DNA from: Actinomycetota bacterium
GTDB taxonomy: Bacteria; Actinomycetota; Acidimicrobiia; Spongiisociales; UBA11373
NCBI GenBank assembly: GCA_030688105.1
Contig: JAUYIV010000069.1
Coordinates: forward strand, 1-5,524
Length of the DNA stretch: 5,524 bases
Reading direction: 5' to 3'
Below are positions 1-5,489 of this stretch, piece by piece. The notes below the pieces were generated by a model, which made no database searches, had not been told where the DNA came from, and worked only from the letters and a program-made list of their open reading frames with translations. Within the stretch, counting starts at the first letter, position 1, and each line of letters begins with the position of its first letter. The position numbers and the translations under genes were made by a program.

Positions 1-1368
1 ATCGAGTTCGCTGCGCCTTTGCCGCCACTCATCGACCCCTGGGTACATGGTCGCCAGTAGATCCGGGTTCATCCGGCGGTCCATCGCCAAGTGCGTCCGG
101 CCCCCGCTGTTGGCCGCGACCTCGTCAATGGCATCCAGAACCCGACCCGTGTCGTCGGTCGCGGGCAGCCGAAGCCGCAGAGCCCAACCGGGTCCGGGTA
201 GCCCCAGAGGCGCGCGGTTGCGCGTTCCGAGCCGACGAACGATGGCCCGGGTGACGGGAATATCTTCGGCGGCGCACATTGCCAGGGCGGCGCTGAGCGC
301 CCCGTGCCCGCAATCGGGCACCGCGAACTCGTGTTCGATTACATCGTCGGGCTTCCGGGAATCAACCGGTGCCGCCATGCCGCCGGTGCCGGTCAGAGCG
401 CCAGCCAGCGAGAGCAGCGAACCTTCCATGTGGGCTGGCGTCGAACGGAACCAGAGGTCGTGCGAGGCCCGGACCACTCTTTGCGGGAGAAACCGGCGCC
501 AGCGTCCGGAGGTCAGCTGAACCGCCGACCCGCTGGCGCCCGGCGCCTGGTCGGTCTCGAAGTCGAGAGCCGATTGCTGACGAGCGGCAGGCAGCTCGGT
601 CACCGAGGCGGGTCGACCGGAGGTGACCACTCCGCGCCCAAGCTGTGAGCCGGTGGCGGTCGGGTCGAGTCGCGCCCACAGGTAGCCGGGCCGAACTGAA
701 CCGGGGCTGGCGGCCCTGCTTCCGGTTCCGGCCCGCCCAGCGGCCGACGCCATGGTCGCCAGCACCGCATCCAGATCCGTGCACTTGGTCGATTCGGTGG
801 TCAGCCAGGCGGAAGTGACGGGCACGATTCGGATGGTGGCCGCCGTGATCGCCCCGGTCAGGCCGAGTCCGCCCACCGTGGCCCAGAAGTGTTCAGCCGT
901 GTCACCCGTCGGCTCGCAGGTGCGCAGGCGTCCTTCTCCGTCCACCAGCTCGAACGACACCACCTGGTCGGCCAGTGAGCCGGAGGCGTGATGACCATTC
1001 CCGAATGCGCAGGAGGCGATGGAACCACCCAAAGTCAATCCGAGATCGTCGGGGGTGCTTGCCGGACACCAGCCGTGCCGCAGCAACTCGGCGATGAGCG
1101 TGCGAAGCGGAACCCCACCGGCCGCCCGGGCGATGCACGATTCCCAGTCAATGCGTATCGAGCGACCCGACGCCAGCGGCCCGGCGAGACTCAGGGCGAC
1201 CCCGCCCGTATTGCGGGCGGCGTCGCCAGCGAGCGGACCCGAGCCCCGGCGGAAAATCACTCCTCGGTCAGGAGCCGAGGTGAGGGCTTGCCTCACCTCG
1301 GCTGGTCGGGTGACTTCGGTCTCAGGTCTGCGCCGCTCGTCGGCAGCCGGTCGGCGCCGGGCGGTCAT
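1..1368 (-). CDS. DprE1-like FAD-dependent oxidoreductase (3' end cut by window edge)
   Basis: The frame is open from ATG at 1368 to base 1, giving 456 residues, against about 460 in mycobacterial DprE1, so only the extreme C-terminus is missing. The N-terminal half is a PCMH-type FAD-binding domain: RRGSG...GD around residues 40-49, TLGGSIAS near 112-119, GNGHHASGS at 123-131, and HFWATVGGLGLTG near 159-171. The C-terminal half has the family landmarks NRAPL (384-388), PGW (393-395) and MYPGVDEWRQRR close to the end. DprE1 oxidises decaprenyl-phosphoryl-ribose at the 2' position for arabinan synthesis. By eye, many residues that contact flavin or substrate there are changed here (A47, F122, N124, E345, E347, R378, L380, A396, R398, M429), so the substrate may differ or the protein may be inactive. 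It starts 4 nt after the flippase stop, with a GAGG only about 2 nt before the ATG, which suggests translational coupling. The DprE1 family call is firm; the reaction is not. Confidence 0.88.
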   Translation of the reverse strand, partial: MTARRRPAADERRRPETEVTRPAEVRQALTSAPDRGVIFRRGSGPLAGDAARNTGGVALSLAGPLASGRSIRIDWESCIARAAGGVPLRTLIAELLRHGWCPASTPDDLGLTLGGSIASCAFGNGHHASGSLADQVVSFELVDGEGRLRTCEPTGDTAEHFWATVGGLGLTGAITAATIRIVPVTSAWLTTESTKCTDLDAVLATMASAAGRAGTGSRAASPGSVRPGYLWARLDPTATGSQLGRGVVTSGRPASVTELPAARQQSALDFETDQAPGASGSAVQLTSGRWRRFLPQRVVRASHDLWFRSTPAHMEGSLLSLAGALTGTGGMAAPVDSRKPDDVIEHEFAVPDCGHGALSAALAMCAAEDIPVTRAIVRRLGTRNRAPLGLPGPGWALRLRLPATDDTGRVLDAIDEVAANSGGRTHLAMDRRMNPDLLATMYPGVDEWRQRRSELD

Positions 1369-1372
1369 GACC

Positions 1373-2644
1373 TCAGACACCTACGATCCTCGTCGGCTCG
1401 GACAGCTTCCGGCGCTCGACGATCATGTCGATCACGCCGATGAGGCAGATCACCGCGGACACCGCGAGGACGGACGAGACGATCTGGGCGATCGAGTCGT
1501 GGTAGACGAAAACCAGTCCGATGAGGGCGACCGTTCCCGCCCACAGCACCAGTACCGCCAGTCGGTTGTTCTCCGCGAGTTGGCTGTAGAGCAGGAACTG
1601 AGTGAAGGAGAAGGCGGCACCCTCGGCGGCGAACATCCAAACCTGGCCCGACAATCCCGCGTACTGGCTGCCTCCGACGAAGGAGACCACCAGATTGGGC
1701 AACAGGGCGACTATGGCGGTCAGCAGTACCCCGATGGTCGCGACGGCGCTCGCGGCCAACAGGAGAGTTCTGCCGCGGCGGTGGTCGGCCATCCGCGGAT
1801 AGGCGATGACCCCGATGAATTGCGGCAGCCAGAAGGCCACCTTGGCCACCACCGCTCCCGCCGCGTACATTCCGGCCTGCTCAGCGGGAAGAAAGTGCCT
1901 GGCCAACAGCACGTCGACGTTGGTCAGCACGAACAGCACGAACAGCGAATGACTCGCATGGAGCATGTCGCCGCGAAGCTTCGGCATTCGGATCGCCGGC
2001 CGCTTGACGAGCGGGGCCAGGATCAGGAAGCCCAGGGCCACCGCGAGTCCGAGGCCTAGCGCCAGACCCAGGCAGGCGCCGACCACCGTGCCGACCGCGA
2101 ACACCCCGATGATGCCGCCACCGGCCCGACCCAACCCGGTCATCAGGTAGACCGCCGACAGGCGACCGTGGGACTCCTGTCCTTGGGTGACGCCCAGCTG
2201 GCCGCCCATGATGGTGGCCGGGAACAGGGCAACGGCGATCAACAGCACCGGGATCGGTCCCGACAGGTGGAGCAGCCGAACGAGCAAGGGCGACAGAGCG
2301 GCGGTGATTCCGGCGACGATCAGCGCCGCCCAGATGGAGTCCTGGAGTACCGCGGCCGAACCGCGCGGCCGTTCCTTGGGTCCGAGCAGTACCACGCGCC
2401 GCGCGCCCGCCGCTTGGATCCCCAGGGCGGCGACCGAGGCGACCAACAGAATCGCGAGCAACGAAGCGAGCTCGCCGAATAACGCCGGTCCCATCCGGTG
2501 GGCGGCGACGAGGTTCAGGGCGTAGGCGCTCACCTGGCCGACCCCGATGGCGGCGGCCAGGAGTAAGGCGGCCGCAGTCGGAACCTTGCTTCCGGGCGCA
2601 CGCAATCTGGTTGGTGACCGGTTCTCGGTCGTCTCCGCAGCCAC
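1373..2644 (-). CDS. Polysaccharide biosynthesis / MOP-superfamily flippase-like membrane protein
   Basis: This 423-residue protein is almost wholly hydrophobic. I count about 12 membrane segments (near residues 23-45, 53-79, 104-126, 129-149, 163-186, 188-210, 232-250, 258-282, 294-316, 332-354, 362-382 and 386-408). The arrangement is two six-helix bundles with a polar loop around 211-231, as in Wzx/MurJ/MATE-like (MOP) lipid-linked sugar exporters. The stretch AGMYAAGAVVAKVAFWLP (257-274), followed by YPRMA, resembles the helix 7-8 signature of polysaccharide biosynthesis proteins. Such proteins flip isoprenoid-linked glycans across the cytoplasmic membrane; the substrate here is unknown. 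The start is GTG, chosen because GGGGAGG lies 5 nt upstream. It is the first gene of the minus-strand unit and ends 4 nt before the DprE1-like gene. Its length is typical. A transporter of another lipid within the same superfamily is possible. Confidence 0.85.
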   Translation of the reverse strand: MAAETTENRSPTRLRAPGSKVPTAAALLLAAAIGVGQVSAYALNLVAAHRMGPALFGELASLLAILLVASVAALGIQAAGARRVVLLGPKERPRGSAAVLQDSIWAALIVAGITAALSPLLVRLLHLSGPIPVLLIAVALFPATIMGGQLGVTQGQESHGRLSAVYLMTGLGRAGGGIIGVFAVGTVVGACLGLALGLGLAVALGFLILAPLVKRPAIRMPKLRGDMLHASHSLFVLFVLTNVDVLLARHFLPAEQAGMYAAGAVVAKVAFWLPQFIGVIAYPRMADHRRGRTLLLAASAVATIGVLLTAIVALLPNLVVSFVGGSQYAGLSGQVWMFAAEGAAFSFTQFLLYSQLAENNRLAVLVLWAGTVALIGLVFVYHDSIAQIVSSVLAVSAVICLIGVIDMIVERRKLSEPTRIVGV

Positions 2645-2801
2645 TGGCGCCTCCCCGAGGCCAGACTCTATGCGGAAGGGTGCCCCTCAGTCGGTATGAC
2701 GGCTCGCCGGGATTCATCGAACCTTGATCCATCGATGACGAGACGAATATCCGCGAGCGGAACCCTGGACGAACGGGTGGCAGGCGACGGGAAGGATCAC
2801 T
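2645..2801. promoter_or_regulatory. Divergent intergenic region with candidate promoters
   Basis: This 157-nt region separates the minus-strand envelope unit from the plus-strand SHOCT gene, so it should hold promoters for both directions. For the minus strand the best candidate is TAGAGT (2670-2665, fitting the actinobacterial TANNNT -10 pattern), with a weak CCGACT (2694-2689) 18 nt upstream; this would leave a leader of only about 13 nt before the start. For the plus strand there is TTGATC (2724-2729), followed 18 nt later by TATCCG (2748-2753), or 15 nt later by GAATAT; none is convincing. A short palindrome CATCGATG lies at 2730-2737. The existence of promoters here is inferred from gene layout; the exact boxes are weak. 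Confidence 0.4.
2650..2656 (-). promoter_or_regulatory. Ribosome binding site of the flippase gene
   Basis: On the minus strand this reads GGGGAGG, 5 nt before the GTG at 2644-2642. It supports a GTG start. Confidence 0.75.
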
Positions 2802-3038
2802 GTGATGATGGGCTGGTGGGGCGGTGATTGGGGTGGCTGGATGATCTTCATGGCGGTGCTCTGGGTTGTGCTGATCGTCGCAGGCGTGTGGGCGGTGATG
2901 GCGCTGACGCGCGGCAACCGGCCTTGGTCTGGCTCGGCGGAGTCGCCCAAGGAGATCCTCGATCGACGGTTGGCATCCGGAGAGATCGACGTTGAGGAGT
3001 ACGAGCGGCTTCGGCGGGCGCTCGGGCTTGGAACCTGA
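2802..3038 (+). CDS. Small one-helix membrane protein with C-terminal SHOCT domain
   Basis: The product has 78 residues. The N-terminus is rich in Trp and Gly (GWWGGDWGGW, residues 4-13), followed by one membrane helix at about 13-35, a short basic and polar linker with RGNRPW, and a SHOCT domain at about 49-74 (core ILDRRLASGEIDVEEYERL). SHOCT is a short C-terminal helical module found on many small bacterial membrane proteins, and is thought to aid oligomerisation; its molecular role is not established. GTG at 2802 follows GGAAGG (2790-2795) by 6 nt; ATG at 2805 is almost as good and 2808 is possible, so the N-terminus is uncertain by one or two residues. It points the same way as the two-component genes 138 nt downstream. 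A link to metal or envelope stress is only a guess from similar neighbourhoods. Confidence 0.85.
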   Translation: MMMGWWGGDWGGWMIFMAVLWVVLIVAGVWAVMALTRGNRPWSGSAESPKEILDRRLASGEIDVEEYERLRRALGLGT

Positions 3039-3050
3039 ACTCCGACGGCG

Positions 3051-3080
3051 CGGTTCCGGCGCCCGCAGTCACCGGAACCG
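3051..3080 (+). terminator. 9-bp inverted repeat after the SHOCT gene, possible terminator
   Basis: CGGTTCCGG (3051-3059) and CCGGAACCG (3072-3080) are perfect inverted repeats around a 12-nt loop, starting 12 nt after the SHOCT stop codon. No run of T follows, so it is not a classical intrinsic terminator, although GC-rich actinobacterial terminators often lack one. An 8-bp direct repeat CCGACGGC (3042-3049 and 3078-3085) overlaps both ends. It could instead be an operator for the downstream regulator gene. Confidence 0.4.
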
Positions 3081-3085
3081 ACGGC

Positions 3086-3106
3086 AGGTGATCAATAGGT
3101 GATCAA
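3086..3106 (+). promoter_or_regulatory. Tandem direct repeat, candidate OmpR/PhoB-type operator
   Basis: The 10-mer AGGTGATCAA occurs twice (3086-3095 and 3097-3106), separated by one T, giving an 11-bp period. PhoB/OmpR-family winged-helix dimers bind head-to-tail to tandem half-sites about one helical turn apart, so this is a good candidate site for such a regulator, possibly the one encoded just downstream (autoregulation). It sits about 27 nt before a possible -10 box. Confidence 0.5.
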
Positions 3107-3133
3107 GGCGTGCTTTGGCCACCCGGATCGGGT

Positions 3134-3139
3134 TACCGT
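3134..3139 (+). promoter_or_regulatory. Candidate -10 box of the two-component operon
   Basis: TACCGT fits TANNNT. A start point near 3146 would give a leader of about 30 nt that includes the ribosome binding site at 3166-3170. The -35 position (about 3111-3116, TGCTTT) is poor, which fits a promoter needing an activator bound at the tandem repeat just upstream. This is an inference from spacing only. Confidence 0.3.
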
Positions 3140-3165
3140 GGAAGTCGGTGCCGCGCTGGCGGAAC

Positions 3166-3170
3166 GGAGG
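3166..3170 (+). promoter_or_regulatory. Ribosome binding site that fixes the response regulator start
   Basis: GGAGG lies 6 nt before GTG at 3177. It supports that start over the in-frame GTG at 3099, which has only a weak AGG upstream and would add 26 residues unlike any receiver domain. Confidence 0.75.
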
Positions 3171-3176
3171 ACCCTG

Positions 3177-3929
3177 GTGACCGATCCGGTTCGAATCCTG
3201 GTGGTTGACGACGAGGTGGCGCTTGCTGACATCGTCGCCTCGTATCTGCGTCGGGAGGGATTCGAGGTGACCGTGGCTCACGACGGTCGGGCCGCGATCG
3301 ACCTGGTTCGGGAGAAGCCACCCGATGTGGTTCTGCTCGATGTGATGTTGCCCGGTATCGACGGGTTCGAGGTCTGTCGCCAGATCAGGAGTCACTCCGA
3401 TTGTTATGTCCTCATGCTCACGGCGCGCGACCATGAGGTGGACAAGGTCGTCGGTCTGACGGTGGGCGCTGACGACTACCTGGTGAAGCCTCATTCGCCG
3501 CGGGAGCTCGGGGCCCGGATTCGCGCCATGCTGCGCCGGCCGCGCAGTGACGGCCAGGGGTCGTCGGTGTCAGCCGGGTCGATGCCGGGCGGCAGGGCGG
3601 CGGGAGCCACAACGGCCCGGGAGCAGACGATCCGGATCGGAGATCTCCGGGTCGACCTCGCGGCGCGGAGAGTGTGGGTGGCAGAGATCGAGGTGCAGCT
3701 GACTCGGACCGAGTTCGATCTCCTGGCGTTGCTGGCCGCCGCGCCGCGGCGGGCCTTCACCCGCCGACAGTTGATCGAATCCGGATGGGGGTCCAACTGG
3801 TTCGGTGACGAACACGTGGTGGACGTTCACATTGGGCACCTGCGACGGAAACTCGGTGACGACGCAGCGGAGCCCCGTTTCATCAGGACGGTCCGCGGTA
3901 TCGGCTACGGGATGGTCGATCGGTCGTGA
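3177..3929 (+). CDS. OmpR/PhoB-family response regulator
   Basis: The product is a 250-residue DNA-binding regulator, a normal length for the family. The receiver domain spans about 5-118: acidic pair D11-D12, phospho-acceptor D55 in LLDVMLPGIDG, T82 in MLTA, and K104. After a glycine/serine-rich linker (about 122-150), a winged-helix Trans_reg_C domain spans about 153-248, including LTRTEFDLLALL, the recognition-helix region VVDVHIGHLRRKLG and the wing RTVRGIGYGM. It is expected to be phosphorylated at D55 by the kinase encoded next and then to bind tandem direct repeats as a dimer. The GTG start is set by GGAGG 6 nt upstream; an in-frame GTG at 3099 is rejected. One oddity is KPH in place of the almost universal KPF after the conserved lysine. 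Its last codons overlap the kinase start (GTGA). The direct repeat at 3086-3106 suggests autoregulation. Targets are unknown. Confidence 0.93.
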   Translation: MTDPVRILVVDDEVALADIVASYLRREGFEVTVAHDGRAAIDLVREKPPDVVLLDVMLPGIDGFEVCRQIRSHSDCYVLMLTARDHEVDKVVGLTVGADDYLVKPHSPRELGARIRAMLRRPRSDGQGSSVSAGSMPGGRAAGATTAREQTIRIGDLRVDLAARRVWVAEIEVQLTRTEFDLLALLAAAPRRAFTRRQLIESGWGSNWFGDEHVVDVHIGHLRRKLGDDAAEPRFIRTVRGIGYGMVDRS

Positions 3930-5077
3930 TCAGGTCTCCGGGACTGGCAGGCCGCTTGTTGCAGGCGCAAGTCGTGATCGTCGGCATTGGTGTCGTCTGC
4001 CTGGCGGCTACCGCTGCCGTAGTCGCGCCACCGGTTTTCTCCGAGCACCTGACTATGGCCGGTGAAACCGATCCGGTGGTTCAGGAGCACGCCCGCGAAG
4101 CATTCCGTTGGGCGTTTGCCGTCTCCATGACCGTGGCCGGCATCGCGTCGCTGACGGCTGCCGTGTTGTTGTCATGGTTGCTCGCTCGCCGGGTCGGTCG
4201 ACCCATGGAGGAACTTGCGGCGGCGGCCGAGTCGGTGGCGGCCGGCGATTACGGGGTCCGGTTGCCGGATGATGCGATGGGTCGAGAACTCACCACCCTG
4301 GTTGCCACGTTCAGCTCGATGGCGGATCGCCTTTCTGACACTGAGGCCGCTCGAGATCGGGTGATGTCGGATCTCGCGCATGAGATGCGGACTCCCGTGG
4401 CGACATTGGAAGCCCAGGTCGACGCGTTGGAGGACGGGGTGCTGGCGCCGGACGCGGAGTCTTTCGACTCGATGCGGGCCCAACTCGGTCGGTTGAGGCG
4501 GCTTGCCCACGATTTGAGCGAGGTCGTTCGCATCCAGGAAGGCGGGCCGGGCATGACGCTCGCGCCGGTGCGGTTGGACGCGGTGATTGGAGAGGCCGTG
4601 GCGGGGGCCCGGGCCCGTTTTGTCGCTCGGGACGTGGCTCTCGGCCTTGTGGACGAGGCGGACGCGGGGGTCGTGGTCGCGGTGGATCATGATCGCATCC
4701 AGCAGGTGTTCGGCAACCTGTTGGACAACGCGTTGCGTCACACGCCACCGGGCGGGGCGGTCACGGTGCGCACCCGGTCGACGGCATCCACGGTCACGGT
4801 CGAAGTCGCCGACACGGGCGAGGGGATCGACCAGACGGACATCGACCGCGTTTTCGACCGCCTCCACCGGGGCGACTCGGCCCGAACTCGCAGCCGGGGA
4901 GAGGGCAGTGGGCTCGGGTTGACCATCGCCCGGGCCATCGTGATCGCACACGGCGGTTCGTTGACCGCTGCCAGTGCCGGGCCGGGGCAGGGAGCGGTGT
5001 TCACCGTGGTGATGCAGCAGTGCCCGCAGGCGGACAGATCGGTCCGCGGTCCGCCCGCTGGGCCGTTTTCTTCATGA
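3926..5077 (+). CDS. Membrane sensor histidine kinase (HAMP-HisKA-HATPase_c)
   Basis: This 383-residue kinase is the partner of the regulator just upstream; its GTG overlaps that gene's TGA by 4 nt, so the two are translationally coupled. Domains in order: membrane helix 1 (about 12-36), an extracytoplasmic stretch of only about 26 residues (37-62), membrane helix 2 (about 63-87), HAMP linker (about 88-140), HisKA dimerisation domain with phospho-acceptor H152 in LAHEMRTP, and an HATPase_c domain with N box NLLDNALRH (264-272), G1 box DTGEG (296-300), the F-box region VFDRLHRGD (309-317) and G2 box GSGLGL (327-332). All catalytic boxes are intact, so it should be active. The F-box differs from the usual VFDRFYRGD. 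The tiny outer loop suggests sensing within the membrane or through a partner protein. The signal is unknown. Confidence 0.93.
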   Translation: MIRSPGLAGRLLQAQVVIVGIGVVCLAATAAVVAPPVFSEHLTMAGETDPVVQEHAREAFRWAFAVSMTVAGIASLTAAVLLSWLLARRVGRPMEELAAAAESVAAGDYGVRLPDDAMGRELTTLVATFSSMADRLSDTEAARDRVMSDLAHEMRTPVATLEAQVDALEDGVLAPDAESFDSMRAQLGRLRRLAHDLSEVVRIQEGGPGMTLAPVRLDAVIGEAVAGARARFVARDVALGLVDEADAGVVVAVDHDRIQQVFGNLLDNALRHTPPGGAVTVRTRSTASTVTVEVADTGEGIDQTDIDRVFDRLHRGDSARTRSRGEGSGLGLTIARAIVIAHGGSLTAASAGPGQGAVFTVVMQQCPQADRSVRGPPAGPFSS

Positions 5078-5086
5078 AGTCTTCAT
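5069..5086 (+). promoter_or_regulatory. 7-4-7 tandem direct repeat, candidate PhoB-box-like operator
   Basis: TCTTCAT occurs at 5069-5075 and again at 5080-5086, separated by GAAG. This 7-bp repeat, 4-bp spacer and 11-bp period is exactly the classical PhoB box layout. It overlaps the kinase stop codon and lies 85 nt upstream of the lipoprotein start, so it could control that gene. A TTGGAC at 5090-5095 might be a -35 box, but no good -10 is visible. Confidence 0.5.
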
Positions 5087-5157
5087 CGTTTGGACGGGGA
5101 AGTCCTGGTCGACGGATGTCTGAATGGGCAACTGTCTCCGGCCTCGATCAGTCAACG

Positions 5158-5165
5158 AAAGGAAG
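5158..5165 (+). promoter_or_regulatory. Ribosome binding site that fixes the lipoprotein start
   Basis: AAAGGAAG lies 6 nt before GTG at 5172. That start puts a lysine/arginine-headed signal peptide right at the N-terminus. The upstream in-frame ATG at 5124 would add 16 polar residues and has no such site. Confidence 0.7.
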
Positions 5166-5171
5166 TCGAAC

Positions 5172-5489
5172 GTGAAACTCAGGATGGGCCTCGCGGTAGC
5201 CGCGGTTCTGGCCGTGGTCGTGGCCGGATGTTCAAGCCCGGCGGCCAGTCCCAACCCGACCGGTGAGTCCTCCGGGGCGCAGACCAGGGGAACGGTGTGG
5301 GTGGCCGACGAAGGTGCGGGCAGCCTTTCGGTCGTCGACGCCCAGGGCAACGAACTGTTGGCGACGATCACCGGTATCCCGGGGCCGCACAATGTCCAGG
5401 TGGCGCCTGACGGGTCGGCGGTCTGGGCGATAAGCGGCCCTCGTCGAGTCGCGGTGAAGATCGACACGGAGGACTACGAGGTAGCCTGA
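5172..5489 (+). CDS. Lipoprotein with N-terminal part of a YncE-like beta-propeller, stopped early
   Basis: The visible product has 105 residues. MKLRM is followed by a hydrophobic segment (about 6-18) and the lipobox VAGC, with lipidation expected at C20, then a Ser/Pro/Thr-rich tether (about 21-38). From about residue 40 come beta-propeller blades of the YncE/cytochrome D1-like type: TVWVADEGAGSLSVVDAQGN, then GIPGPHNVQVAPDGSAVWAI, the repeating pattern of blade strands ending in a PDG turn. A propeller of this family normally needs about 300 or more residues, but TGA at 5487-5489 ends the frame after the second blade. The same frame then continues with PVGREPAHVV, the expected start of the next blade, so this looks like one nonsense change (for example GGA to TGA). 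It may be a pseudogene, a sequencing error near a contig end, or a read-through stop. Function is unknown; such proteins sit on the outer face of the membrane. Confidence 0.75.
   Translation: MKLRMGLAVAAVLAVVVAGCSSPAASPNPTGESSGAQTRGTVWVADEGAGSLSVVDAQGNELLATITGIPGPHNVQVAPDGSAVWAISGPRRVAVKIDTEDYEVA

Noticed and set aside
47..648. Plus-strand open frames opposite the oxidoreductase
   Set aside because: The minus-strand frame carries clear DprE1-family motifs across the whole stretch; these are shadows.
1019..2059. Long plus-strand open frame of 346 codons
   Set aside because: It lies opposite the DprE1-like and flippase genes. Its product is a low-complexity, His/Asp/Gln/Arg-rich sequence, as expected from the antisense of a membrane protein in high-GC DNA, and it has no recognisable domain.
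1881..2732. Second minus-strand frame overlapping the flippase
   Set aside because: Arg/Gly/Pro-rich product with no family resemblance, in an alternate frame of a gene with a good ribosome binding site and membrane pattern.
3099..3176. Longer response regulator starting at GTG 3099
   Set aside because: The extra 26 residues do not belong to a receiver domain, the start lies inside the tandem repeat, and GGAGG at 3166-3170 points to GTG 3177.
4172..4951. 259-codon minus-strand frame opposite the kinase
   Set aside because: The plus strand encodes an intact HAMP-HisKA-HATPase kinase here; the reverse product has no recognisable motif.
5124..5171. Longer lipoprotein starting at ATG 5124
   Set aside because: It would put 16 polar, basic residues ahead of a normal signal peptide; AAAGGAAG is correctly placed for GTG 5172.
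5487..5489. TGA read as selenocysteine
   Set aside because: The aligned position in propeller repeats is not a redox Cys, and I see no clear hairpin just downstream; a nonsense change or sequencing error is simpler.
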